DNA of 18,720 bases from Thermoplasmatales archaeon (GCA_023128855.1 JAGMDE010000032.1:1-18720); one strand, 5' to 3'; shown: positions 1 to 6,642, numbered from the stretch's first letter. The notes: a model not told the origin generated them from the letters alone. Program-made: numbers and translations.

Positions 1-588
1 ATGACTACAAACGATGTAATACTAAATGGTGACGGAACAGGATGTATAGTAATTACTGAGCCGAAAAAACACAGGTCACAGAGAACAGTATTTCCAAGAA
101 AACAAATTCTTGATTCAAGAACGCATAAAAGCTTCAAAAACTGGATAGATCACTGGCGGCCAAAGGTTGAAAATCAGTACTCTGGAGATGCATTATATCT
201 CTGGCCAAGTGGTAGACCTATAACTGTGAGAACACTGGGACACAAACTCAGTAAATATGGTAAACAGGTATGGGAACCATTTAAACCCTATGACGTGAGA
301 CACTGGTGTGCGGTTAGCAGACTGATTGAGCAGAAGGTAAACAATGGTAACTTCGATGTTTTACCTGTTAAAAACTGGCTTGGACATGAGAAAATAGAGA
401 CCACAATGAACTACATTCGGTATTCAGAGCAGTACTACAAACAAGCGCCGTATGACTGGATTAAACGTGTCCTCAAATTCCATGAGAATGTGGAAGGGGA
501 AAACACGTTAAAATCAAGATATGGCCATTTTACCTCGGTTTCGAGTGGAAACTCTCCGAGAGAGCTTAGTGGGCCCGGCAGGATTTGA
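1..588 (+). CDS. Tyrosine recombinase (integrase), C-terminal part, open at the left edge
   Basis: Catalytic C-terminal half of a phage/plasmid-type tyrosine recombinase, which would integrate or excise an element by strand exchange through a phosphotyrosine. Visible: a basic beta-hairpin candidate lysine in KKHRSQRTV (about residues 22-30), box II as PYDVRHWCAV with R100 (Y97 stands where a His is usual), the LGH motif (residues 127-129) and the probable nucleophile Y138 in ETTMNYIRY. The first catalytic Arg and the core-binding domain are absent, and the frame is open at base 1, so the gene almost certainly begins upstream; the ATG at 1 is probably internal. The last few codons, including the TGA, lie inside the 3' end of the oppositely oriented tRNA gene at 570-643. 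This fits an element integrated in that tRNA. I cannot tell an active integrase from a relic. Confidence 0.85.
   Translation: MTTNDVILNGDGTGCIVITEPKKHRSQRTVFPRKQILDSRTHKSFKNWIDHWRPKVENQYSGDALYLWPSGRPITVRTLGHKLSKYGKQVWEPFKPYDVRHWCAVSRLIEQKVNNGNFDVLPVKNWLGHEKIETTMNYIRYSEQYYKQAPYDWIKRVLKFHENVEGENTLKSRYGHFTSVSSGNSPRELSGPGRI
534..560. repeat. Nested inverted repeat beside the tRNA 3' end
   Basis: CTCGG at 534-538 pairs with CCGAG at 556-560, and inside it GAGT (543-546) pairs with ACTC (551-554) around a GGAA loop. It lies within the extreme 3' end of the integrase frame and 10 bases from the tRNA 3' end. It could be a recombinase arm site, a terminator-like hairpin or chance; the function is not shown by sequence. 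Confidence 0.35.
570..588. other. Putative attachment-site core: overlap of integrase end and tRNA 3' end
   Basis: The bases shared by the integrase frame (through its TGA at 586-588) and the tRNA discriminator, acceptor and T-stem are where an element using this tRNA as target would have its attachment core. Only the geometry supports this. The true core may extend further into the tRNA (toward the anticodon arm), and the second copy is not in the window. Confidence 0.3.
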
Positions 589-643
589 ACCTGCGACCAT
601 CTGGTTATGAGCCAGACGCTCCACCAGACTAAGCTACGAGCCC
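570..643 (-). tRNA. tRNA with CAU anticodon (elongator Met; Ile2 possible)
   Basis: Read on the minus strand this is a complete 74-nt tRNA including discriminator A: a 7-bp acceptor stem (GGGCTCG with CGGGCCC, one G-U), D arm, 5-bp anticodon stem TCTGG/CCAGA around loop CTCATAA (anticodon CAT), and a T arm with loop TTCAAAT. The anticodon stem lacks the three G-C pairs typical of initiator tRNA, so it is either elongator Met or the Ile tRNA whose wobble C is modified by TiaS; the sequence alone does not settle which. No intron and no encoded CCA. It is the probable integration target of the recombinase whose frame ends inside it. Confidence 0.93.
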
Positions 644-699
644 CTAAAATATTTTTTTTTGATCTAATACATTTCTACTACGTGAACTACTCTATACTG

Positions 700-1023
700 T
701 TACTCGATGCTTCCTGATTCAACCACCGAATTTGCAGAAACAATATAAAGTTTCTGTAGAGCTTCGGTGTCCAAAGGCGTAAATTCGGTCTGTCCCATAC
801 CTACTTTTTTCAGGCCTCTCTCTAGAATATTTAGAGAGGCATTGTAATCCCTATCAAGTTTTCCATATTTATGAATTTTCGATGTACCCCTTGGATTCAC
901 TTTTACTACTGTCTTGTCAGCACTTTCAGCCTTATAAGACAGCATTTGAATAAATCTATGCCAAGCAACATCTGAAATGTATTGTGAGAGATAATGATTT
1001 CTTATCATTCCTTTTATATTCAA
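700..1023 (-). pseudogene. TnpB (IS200/IS605 OrfB) remnant, 5'-truncated and lacking the zinc ribbon
   Basis: The 107 residues match the C-terminal third of TnpB, the RNA-guided nuclease encoded by IS200/IS605-type elements. Recognisable are LNIKGMIRNHYL, the segment ISDVAWHRFIQMLSYKAES, VNPRGTSK, the last RuvC motif DRDYNASLNIL, and the tail VVESGS. A TAA at 1039-1041 stops the frame just upstream, so the N-terminal part with the first RuvC Asp is gone, and the RuvC-II Glu that normally precedes LNIKGM is missing too. Between TSK and DRDYNAS, where family members carry a four-cysteine zinc ribbon, only about six residues (IHKYGK) remain: an in-frame internal deletion. No tnpA is present. The remnant lies 56 bases from the 5' end of the tRNA(CAU). 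It cannot be a working nuclease. Confidence 0.85.
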
Positions 1024-1118
1024 ATATACTTTATAGTATTAACTTAAATATTACCTCTAACTTTTTTTAAAAAACACATATTTTTCCTTTAGTTATTTTA
1101 ATGGTGACAGATTTTTTT

Positions 1119-1268
1119 TTATTCTTTGTCCATAACTATTGATTTCCAAAATGCCATTAATTCTTTATTTAATTCTGCCGTCCAAAGGATAAACTTGAGT
1201 TCTTCCTCTGGTGCAGGAGGAATATTATCCTTACTTTTCAAATTATTTAACTCGCCATATTTTTTCAT
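1119..1268 (-). CDS. Small acidic protein of 49 aa, function unknown
   Basis: The minus strand encodes 49 residues beginning MKKYGELNNLKSKDNIPPAP and ending in FWKSIVMDKE. The ATG (1266-1268) is preceded at a good distance by GGTGGT, the same ribosome-binding style as other genes here, and a TATA box lies about 50 bases upstream (1315-1325). The plus-strand reading of the same bases gives a protein of implausible composition with a TTG start and no ribosome site, so the minus strand is preferred. The charged N-terminal half has a PPAPEEE linker; the C-terminal half (about 23-45) looks like one amphipathic helix with two Trp. No domain recognised. It is divergent from priL and shares its upstream region. 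Start and expression signals make me fairly confident it is real despite its size. Confidence 0.6.
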   Translation of the reverse strand: MKKYGELNNLKSKDNIPPAPEEELKFILWTAELNKELMAFWKSIVMDKE

Positions 1269-1313
1269 CTTTACCACCTACCGACGCAGTCCCATGTTAA
1301 AATTTGTCATTAT

Positions 1314-1326
1314 TGCTTTATATACT
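1314..1326 (-). promoter_or_regulatory. TATA box for the 49-aa gene
   Basis: On the minus strand the sequence reads AGTATATAAAGC. The expected transcription start, about 25 bases downstream near 1293, leaves a short leader of some 25 bases that contains the GGTGGT ribosome site. Assigned by spacing and consensus only. Confidence 0.5.
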
Positions 1327-1418
1327 TATCGTGTAAAAATGTCAATATGCTAAAATAGCCTCATCAACGGGAGGGGAAACTTAATTAACTATTTATTGTT
1401 CGGTATATCAGTATTCAA

Positions 1419-2453
1419 ATGGTGGAGCTAAAAACATTATCTAAATACCCTTTCTTAAACGTCTCTAAAGACTATGTAAAAGAAAATGGGCTCTCAGTAA
1501 ATGAATTGTTAGATGATCCTCTGTATGAACGTGCACGTATTACAGGTGTAGAAAGACTCGATAACGCCTTTAAAAATCGAGATGTGGGAAATCGCAGTCT
1601 TGCCACTGAATCCGATTGCATAATGGAACTTCTTTCGTACCCTATAGCAAGAATGATAGCTGTATGTATTGAGGATATCTATTTTAAAAGACGATATGCA
1701 CTTGGTGAAGCTATTCATGCTTACAAAAACCTAGTAAACGAGCCAACTTCGTTTCTAATAGATATTTCAAATGAATTTAACTTGAATGTTAAATATTTTG
1801 AAGATACAAATAAAATCAAAATGCATTTTGTAGATTATCTTCACAACGCTCCTACAAGATATAAGGAATGGAAAATGATAAATCGTGGTATGAAGGATGG
1901 CTATATACAGATAACTCACAAAGATCTTGCAAGAATAATACAGGAGGCATTAAGAGCTAGGATAAATAAGGAGCTTGATAGCAAAGGTTGTAATAATGCA
2001 ATTTACAAAACTTTTTCATTAGATATCCAAAGAATTCAAAACACTGTGATGATCCATCGAAAAAATATTGAGGCAGTACCTATTGGAAAGATGGATGTAA
2101 AAAAACTTCCACCTTGTATTAAGGACATATTAGCTGCTATACAGGCTGGTGAAAATGTTCCACACGCTGGTAGATTTGCAGTTGTTTCCTTTTTAAATTC
2201 CTTAAAATTAAGCACAAATGACATTCTTAAGTTATTTAGTAGTGCACCTGATTACCAGGAAGAGTTGACTAGATACCAAGTAGAGCATATAACTGGAAAA
2301 ATTTCATCAACATCATATAAACCTCCAGGATGTGAAAAAATGCGAACTTATGGTATCTGCCCAGTTGACAAAATGGATGATTTATGTAAGAAGAAAAGAC
2401 ATCCTCTAAGTTACTATAAAGCTAAATGGCGCGAGGAGAAAGACAAGAAATGA
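1419..2453 (+). CDS. priL: DNA primase large subunit PriL
   Basis: Regulatory subunit of the archaeal/eukaryotic-type replicative primase; it pairs with the catalytic subunit PriS (not in the window) to make RNA/DNA primers. The 344-aa length fits the family. The four conserved cysteines that ligate the [4Fe-4S] cluster are present: C233 in LPPCIKDIL, and C305, C314 and C323 in the C-terminal PPGCEKMRTYGIC...DLC block followed by KKRHPLSYY, the usual ending. The N-terminal helical domain that contacts PriS spans roughly 1-200. The ATG at 1419 has no ribosome site directly upstream, but an AT-rich TATA-like stretch (about 1389-1398) lies at the distance expected for a leaderless transcript. 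The stop overlaps the tmk start (ATGA), so the two are co-translated. Confidence 0.95.
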   Translation: MVELKTLSKYPFLNVSKDYVKENGLSVNELLDDPLYERARITGVERLDNAFKNRDVGNRSLATESDCIMELLSYPIARMIAVCIEDIYFKRRYALGEAIHAYKNLVNEPTSFLIDISNEFNLNVKYFEDTNKIKMHFVDYLHNAPTRYKEWKMINRGMKDGYIQITHKDLARIIQEALRARINKELDSKGCNNAIYKTFSLDIQRIQNTVMIHRKNIEAVPIGKMDVKKLPPCIKDILAAIQAGENVPHAGRFAVVSFLNSLKLSTNDILKLFSSAPDYQEELTRYQVEHITGKISSTSYKPPGCEKMRTYGICPVDKMDDLCKKKRHPLSYYKAKWREEKDKK

Positions 2454-3037
2454 AGCATTTTGTAACATTTGAGGGAATTGACGGCTCAGGAAAATCTACT
2501 ATTTCAAAACTTGTTTTTAAAAAATTAAAATCTCATGGTCATGATGTAGTTTTGACATTTGAACCTACAGATACTTGGATTGGTAAATGTGTTCAAAAAT
2601 GCATTGAGGCTAAAACTGATCCATTTGTTACTGCTTTTGCGTTTATCGCTGATAGAATGGAGCATTGTAAAGAGATTCAGAAATGGCTTGATCAGGATAA
2701 AATTGTTCTTTGTGATCGTTATGCTGAATCGACTTATGCCTATCAAGGTGCACAAATGGAGGATTTAGTTGATAATCCTATTAAATGGTTGAAAGAGCTC
2801 TCAAAGAATCGAATAATTATCCCGGATAGAACATTTGTTTTTTTAATTGATCCTAAAGATTCTCTTGCCCGTATTCAACATAGAAATAATTTAATTCCTT
2901 TTGAAAAGATATCATTTCTTGAAAAAGTTCATAAAAACTATCTAAAACTTGCTGCTGGAAAACGTTTTGTGAAGGTTGATGCTACAAAAACGATAGATGA
3001 ACTTGTTGAAATTTGTTGTAAAGACCTCCTTAGTTGA
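2450..3037 (+). CDS. tmk: Thymidylate kinase (dTMP kinase)
   Basis: Phosphorylates dTMP to dTDP with ATP for dTTP supply; cytosolic. With the start at 2450 the product is 195 aa, normal for the family. Visible: the P-loop GIDGSGKST at residues 9-17, a DR(Y/H)-type motif LCDRYAEST at 88-96, and the AYQG nucleotide/dTMP contact just after. A longer reading would start at 2426, but the ATG at 2450 places the P-loop at the usual distance from the N-terminus, overlaps the priL stop as ATGA, and has GAGGAG 10 bases upstream. Pairing with priL makes a small replication/nucleotide operon. The C-terminal LID region is ordinary; nothing looks broken. Confidence 0.95.
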   Translation: MKHFVTFEGIDGSGKSTISKLVFKKLKSHGHDVVLTFEPTDTWIGKCVQKCIEAKTDPFVTAFAFIADRMEHCKEIQKWLDQDKIVLCDRYAESTYAYQGAQMEDLVDNPIKWLKELSKNRIIIPDRTFVFLIDPKDSLARIQHRNNLIPFEKISFLEKVHKNYLKLAAGKRFVKVDATKTIDELVEICCKDLLS

Positions 3038-3054
3038 GTATATTTTTAGCAAAT

Positions 3055-3064
3055 AATATATAAT
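3055..3064 (+). promoter_or_regulatory. TATA box upstream of the structured RNA candidate
   Basis: AATATATAAT lies 18 bases after the tmk stop. Its centre is about 26 bases before the first paired base of the hairpin RNA at 3086, the spacing at which archaeal RNA polymerase starts. This makes an independent transcript beginning at the base of the hairpin likely. Confidence 0.5.
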
Positions 3065-3085
3065 AGTCTTTTTATATTTTTTACT

Positions 3086-3154
3086 GGAAGGAATCATGCT
3101 GGTAGCTTTATGGAGTGTATCCCATTCCCTCTTAGCTAGGCCGGCACTCCTTCC
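3086..3154 (+). ncRNA. Candidate structured small RNA, about 69 nt, family unknown
   Basis: The stretch folds into one long arm: GGAAGGA (3086-3092) pairs perfectly with TCCTTCC (3148-3154); after an asymmetric internal loop GCTGG (3098-3102) pairs with CCGGC (3141-3145), and after a two-base bulge TAGCT (3103-3107) pairs with AGCTA (3134-3138). A 4-bp ATGG/CCAT helix (3110-3113 with 3122-3125) may form within the apical region. A TATA box sits 26 bases upstream and a T-run (3168-3174) follows, so promoter, RNA and terminator are all present. There is no T-loop or anticodon arm, so it is not a tRNA, and I see no C/D or H/ACA boxes. Alternatives are a terminator/attenuator for tmk, or a 27-codon hydrophobic peptide frame (ATG 3096 to TAA 3177-3179) preceded by GGAAGGA. 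Confidence 0.5.
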
Positions 3155-3164
3155 CTTATGTTTA

Positions 3165-3175
3165 CAATTTTTTTG
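3165..3175 (+). terminator. T-rich terminator after the RNA candidate
   Basis: An uninterrupted run of T (3168-3174) follows the hairpin by about a dozen bases, the form of archaeal intrinsic termination. It would end both the small RNA and read-through from priL-tmk. Confidence 0.4.
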
Positions 3176-3189
3176 TTAAAAATAAAAAG

Positions 3190-3264
3190 TGCTCCCATCG
3201 GGATTCGAACCCGAGTCTAAGCCTCGAGAGGGCTTGATGATTGGCCGGACTACACTATGGGAGC
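3190..3264 (-). tRNA. tRNA-Glu (CUC anticodon)
   Basis: The minus strand folds as a 75-nt tRNA: acceptor GCTCCCA with TGGGAGC, discriminator A, an extended D loop (GTCCGGCC type), 5-bp anticodon stem AAGCC/GGCTT around CTCTCGA giving anticodon CTC, and a T arm CGGGTTCGAATCCCG. The acceptor and D-loop sequence are characteristic of archaeal tRNA-Glu. No intron and no encoded CCA. Confidence 0.95.
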
Positions 3265-3272
3265 ATAAGTAA

Positions 3273-3479
3273 TTATCCGCCTGATGAAACTTGTAATATT
3301 GTCAGTTTATCTCCATCTTTTACTTCATCATCGATTGGAATTGGTTTGTTTTTGTTCATTACAATTAATATATCAGGTTTCATGTTAATCTTTGTTAAAA
3401 CATCTTGAATCTTGGATCCTTTTTCCAGATCTATTGTTTTTATTTCATTGCTTCTTGATATTTTTATTGTTACCTTCAC
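3273..3479 (-). CDS. MoaD/ThiS-like ubiquitin-fold sulfur carrier
   Basis: A 68-aa beta-grasp protein ending in VSSGG. The C-terminal Gly-Gly is the functional feature of MoaD/ThiS/SAMP proteins: it is adenylated by an E1-like enzyme and then carries sulfur as thiocarboxylate (molybdopterin, thiamine or tRNA thiolation), or is conjugated to lysines in archaeal SAMP systems. The pattern MKVTIKI...IDLEKGSKIQDVLTKI...DGDKLTILQVSSGG matches the fold throughout. The ATG at 3479 has GGTGAAGG immediately upstream. It ends 8 bases from the tRNA-Glu gene on the same strand. No E1 or cofactor gene is adjacent, so the pathway cannot be assigned; I am sure of the family but not of the substrate. Confidence 0.85.
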   Translation of the reverse strand: MKVTIKISRSNEIKTIDLEKGSKIQDVLTKINMKPDILIVMNKNKPIPIDDEVKDGDKLTILQVSSGG

Positions 3480-3493
3480 CTGAATCGATACCC

Positions 3494-3503
3494 ATATAAA
3501 AAA
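3494..3503 (+). promoter_or_regulatory. Probable TATA box of tRNA-Ser
   Basis: ATATAAAAAA lies about 40 bases before the mature 5' end of tRNA-Ser, which would give a 5' leader of roughly 15 bases for RNase P to remove. It is too close to the divergent sulfur-carrier start to serve that gene well. Confidence 0.35.
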
Positions 3504-3538
3504 GGGTTTGATTAAGCTTTTGACAAGCTTTTTTAGAT

Positions 3539-3624
3539 GCAGGGGTAGCCAAGCCCGGCCTAAGGCGGTGGTCTCGAAAACCGCTGGTGCTCGTACCTCA
3601 GGGGTTCAAATCCCTTCCCCTGCG
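3539..3624 (+). tRNA. tRNA-Ser (CGA anticodon)
   Basis: An 86-nt class II tRNA: acceptor GCAGGGG with CCCCTGC, discriminator G, D arm TAGCCAAGCCCGGCCTAAGG, anticodon stem GTGGT/ACCGC around CTCGAAA (anticodon CGA, reading UCG), a long variable arm (about 3582-3599) and a T arm with GGTTCAAATCC. Long variable arm plus discriminator G identify serine. A run of T directly follows as terminator. Confidence 0.95.
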
Positions 3625-3696
3625 TTTTTTGTCTTTCAAAATCTAAAAATTATGATTTTAATTGAATCAATAAATTTATATACTAACTAAATTAAT

Positions 3697-3706
3697 TATA
3701 TATAAA
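3697..3706 (+). promoter_or_regulatory. TATA box of the first surface-protein gene
   Basis: TATATAAATA-type sequence about 30 bases upstream of the ATG at 3733. The second paralog has an equivalent ATTATATAAATAG at 4842-4853, so the duplicated genes each keep their own promoter. Confidence 0.45.
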
Positions 3707-3732
3707 TAAAAAACAAATTTACGGTGAAAAAT

Positions 3733-4737
3733 ATGTATAAAAAATTCACGATAGCTGCGATAATGATTGTATTAGTTAGCATGATATTTAGCCCTGCTGT
3801 TTTGTCATCAGAAGTAAACACTGCTGATGAAAGTGGAGGATCTGAAATAAAAGCACTTTTAGCATCAAGTGGTTCAATAAATTTAACCTATGACGAAGAT
3901 GCAGTAGAAGAAGAAATTATCCCAAATAAGGATCCAATTGAAATCACAATAAATGTGTCTTATCAAATTGAAGGATTTTTGGCCGGTTTGCATACTAAAC
4001 TATATAAAAACAGAGATGTTGAAATTGAACTTGCCATTGTAGAAAAACCAGAATGGTGCGAAGCATCACTTTCTGAGACTAATATATCTACAACACCCGG
4101 AACACAAGAACCACATACGTCACTACTTACTTTAAGTGTTGATGAGACTGCTCCAGCATTTAACGATGGAAAAGTTAAAATTCAAGCAACTTGTTCAGCA
4201 ATTAAAGGATTATTAAAAATTATAACCAAAGTAACAGGAAATAATGAAACCTTTGAAATACCTTTTACAGTAGGCTATTTACCTTTAATTAAAGTTGAAT
4301 TTGGTAATTATTCATCAGAAATACCTCCTTTAAATGTAACAACTATACCTGTTAATATAACAAATTTAGGAAATGGAAAAACTACAGTTAAAATTGAAGT
4401 TGAAAATGAATCTGGTAATTATACTTTAGACTACCCAGATAATGTCATACTGGATTCGCAGATATCTGGTGGAGATTATAAAAAACAAATCGAAATTGAA
4501 ATTCAACCATACAAAAATTTCACTTTGGAAGAAATAAAAATTAAATTTACGCCTCATTATACTGGAGATCCAGAATTAAAAGGTCAAACCATTACTACCA
4601 CATTAACACTTGAAAATGACGGAAGTCTCAAAGAAGACGAAGAAGATTTAGGATTTAATTCAATATTATTAATAGTAGTAATTGTTGTAATTATATTAGT
4701 TCTAATTTTTGCAATAATTCTAAAAAAGAGAAGATAA
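3733..4737 (+). CDS. Secreted, membrane-anchored surface protein, paralog A
   Basis: Function unknown; the topology is clear. The 334 residues start with a signal peptide (about 1-26, MYKKF then a hydrophobic core ending near PAVLSS), continue as a beta-rich ectodomain, and end with a single membrane helix (about 311-330) followed by KKRR, so the bulk lies outside the cell. N-glycosylation sequons are dense (NIT, NVS, NET, NYS, NVT, NES, NYT, NFT). The half around IPVNITNLGNGKTTVKIEVE resembles CARDB/NEW3-like Ig-fold domains. The ATG at 3733 is chosen over a GTG at 3724 because GGTG sits just upstream and the start then matches paralog B. Tandem with paralog B, same strand, each with its own TATA box. 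An adhesion or S-layer-associated role is a guess from architecture. Confidence 0.8.
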   Translation: MYKKFTIAAIMIVLVSMIFSPAVLSSEVNTADESGGSEIKALLASSGSINLTYDEDAVEEEIIPNKDPIEITINVSYQIEGFLAGLHTKLYKNRDVEIELAIVEKPEWCEASLSETNISTTPGTQEPHTSLLTLSVDETAPAFNDGKVKIQATCSAIKGLLKIITKVTGNNETFEIPFTVGYLPLIKVEFGNYSSEIPPLNVTTIPVNITNLGNGKTTVKIEVENESGNYTLDYPDNVILDSQISGGDYKKQIEIEIQPYKNFTLEEIKIKFTPHYTGDPELKGQTITTTLTLENDGSLKEDEEDLGFNSILLIVVIVVIILVLIFAIILKKRR

Positions 4738-4877
4738 ACAATTCCAATATCTCTTTTTTTTCTAAATGAAAGCTTTTGTTTCAAAAATAAAAGTTTATGA
4801 CAAATATTGTACCATAAAGTATATATATTTCAAAAACAAATATTATATAAATAGTAAATAAAAAAGATGGTGGAAAA

Positions 4878-5891
4878 ATGTATAAAAAATTCACAATAGT
4901 TGCAATAATGATTATATTATTTAGTATGATATTTAGCCCTGCTGTTTTATCATCTGGCGCAAGTGCTGCTGATGCGAGTGATGGTTTTGAAATAAAAATT
5001 TTTGCTGCAGATTCTGTATTACAATTAGATTTTGATGAAGTAAATGTAACAGTACCTGCTATACCAAATGAGGGTTATATTACCATTCCTTTAAACATAT
5101 CTTATTGGTTACAAGGTGTATTTGCTAAATGGCGAGCAAGAGTATTTAGAAACAAAGATGTTCAAGTTGATCTTACAATTATTGATAAACCAGAATGGAG
5201 TGAAGCTACGATAACACCTCCAATAGTTCTTGTTGATATTGTTTCATCTGCTTCAGAAGTCACACCTGGTAGAGCTAATCTTGTCGTTTCAGTAAATGAA
5301 AATGCACCAGCATTTACTCAAGGGAAAGTTGTAATACAAGCAACTTGTCCAGCAATTAAAGGATTATTTGGTATAGTTACTAAAGTAACAGGATGTAACT
5401 TAACCTCTGAAGTACCTTTTACAGTTGGTTATCTTCCAGCTATTAGTATAAAATACGATTTTATTTACAAAGAAGTTCCTCCTTTAAATGTAACATCAAT
5501 ACCTGTTAATATCACAAATTTAGGAAATGGAAGAACTGAGGTAACAATTGAGGTTGAAAATGAATCCGGTAATTATTCTGTTAACTATCTAAAATCAATA
5601 GTATTAGAATCACCAATCTCAGGGAAAGAAAATAAAAAACAAGTTGAAATTAGAATACGACCATACAAAAATTTCTCAATGGAAGCAATTAAAATTTCCT
5701 TTACACCACATTATCTCTGGGATCCAGATCTAAAAGGTAAAACTTATGATACAATTGTTACACTAAAAAATGACGGTAGTTACAAAGAAGAAGTAGAAGA
5801 ATTTGAAATTAATTACACATTATTAATTGTAGTAATTGTTGTAATTATTCTAGTTCTAATTTTTGCAATAATTCTAAAAAAGAGAAGATAA
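4878..5891 (+). CDS. Secreted, membrane-anchored surface protein, paralog B
   Basis: Second copy of the preceding gene: 337 residues with the same order of signal peptide (1-26), N-glycan-rich beta ectodomain, membrane helix (about 315-333) and KKRR tail. GGTGG lies 6 bases before the ATG. The signal peptide and the anchor are nearly identical to paralog A at DNA level, while the first half of the ectodomain (roughly residues 30-130) is much more different and carries small insertions such as the IVLVDIVSSASEV region. The second half, including PLNVTSIPVNITNLGNG and RPYKNFS, is again well conserved. That distribution suggests a variable distal domain on a conserved stalk. Partner and ligand unknown. 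Confidence 0.8.
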   Translation: MYKKFTIVAIMIILFSMIFSPAVLSSGASAADASDGFEIKIFAADSVLQLDFDEVNVTVPAIPNEGYITIPLNISYWLQGVFAKWRARVFRNKDVQVDLTIIDKPEWSEATITPPIVLVDIVSSASEVTPGRANLVVSVNENAPAFTQGKVVIQATCPAIKGLFGIVTKVTGCNLTSEVPFTVGYLPAISIKYDFIYKEVPPLNVTSIPVNITNLGNGRTEVTIEVENESGNYSVNYLKSIVLESPISGKENKKQVEIRIRPYKNFSMEAIKISFTPHYLWDPDLKGKTYDTIVTLKNDGSYKEEVEEFEINYTLLIVVIVVIILVLIFAIILKKRR

Positions 5892-5968
5892 TCTTCTTCA
5901 TTTTTTCTTTATTTTTTGCTATAAACTTTTAATCTAGTTTAATCTTTACTAAATGGGAGTTTTTTATT

Positions 5969-6637
5969 GTGAAAAAAATCGAACATGTTGATGAAATTTT
6001 CCGTTTACTCAAAAAAGAACTTAAAAAATATACTATGCCTGTTGTCTCCCATCCAGATTGGGATGACATAGTAAACACACCATTTACAACATTAATATCT
6101 TGCTTGTTAAGTCTTAGAACAAAAGATGAGGTTACTGCCCAAGCATCTTATAGGCTTTTTAAAAAATATAGCTCACCAGAACAACTAGTAAATGTTTCAG
6201 AAGAAGAATTACAATCACTAATTTATCCAGTTGGCTTCTACAAAACTAAATCAAAAAGAATAAAAGAAATTTCTAAAACATTGTTAGAAACATATGCTGG
6301 AAAAGTCCCCGAAGATTTTGATGAACTATTAAAACTAAAAGGCGTAGGTAGAAAAACTGCAAATATAGTAATGGTATATGGTCATAAAAAACAAGATTTT
6401 CTCCCTATTGATACACACTGCAATAGAATCCCAAACCGTCTAGGATGGATAAAAACCAAAACACCTGAACAAACCGAATTGGAGCTTAAGAAAATCCTTC
6501 CAAAAAAATATTGGAATGATTTTAATCATTTGTTTGTAAAATTTGGTCAAACAATTTGCGTTCCTATTTCACCTTTTTGTAGTAAATGTCCAATAAAAAA
6601 ATATTGTAAACAATTATCAGTTACAAAAAGTCGTTAA
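5969..6637 (+). CDS. nth: Endonuclease III (HhH-GPD DNA glycosylase/AP lyase)
   Basis: Base-excision repair enzyme that removes oxidised pyrimidines and cleaves the abasic site by beta-elimination. The 222-aa length fits. Visible: helix-hairpin-helix LKGVGRKTANIVM (about 123-135) with the catalytic lysine K129, the catalytic aspartate D148 in PIDTHCNRIPNRLGW, and a C-terminal [4Fe-4S] site C197-X6-C204-X2-C207-X5-C213. In most family members the residue after DTH is Val; here it is Cys. The start is a GTG at 5969; no strong ribosome site is visible, but the protein begins where homologs do. It converges with the small gene at 6643-6858, five bases apart. Confidence 0.94.
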   Translation: MKKIEHVDEIFRLLKKELKKYTMPVVSHPDWDDIVNTPFTTLISCLLSLRTKDEVTAQASYRLFKKYSSPEQLVNVSEEELQSLIYPVGFYKTKSKRIKEISKTLLETYAGKVPEDFDELLKLKGVGRKTANIVMVYGHKKQDFLPIDTHCNRIPNRLGWIKTKTPEQTELELKKILPKKYWNDFNHLFVKFGQTICVPISPFCSKCPIKKYCKQLSVTKSR

Positions 6638-6642
6638 ATTTT

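Noticed and set aside
643..700. Right end or guide-RNA hairpin of the IS200/IS605 element
   Set aside because: I could not find a convincing hairpin in the bases after the TnpB remnant, so no element end is called.
1126..1353. Plus-strand frame of 75 codons
   Set aside because: TTG start, no ribosome site, Ser/Leu/Phe-rich composition, and it lies over the better supported minus-strand 49-aa gene.
3086..3154. tRNA or tRNA-Pyl-like gene suggested by the 7-bp closing stem
   Set aside because: No T-arm or TTC loop and no anticodon arm can be drawn on either strand; pairing is one long arm instead.
3508..3690. Plus-strand frame of 60 codons
   Set aside because: It is a read-through of the tRNA-Ser gene; composition is set by the tRNA.
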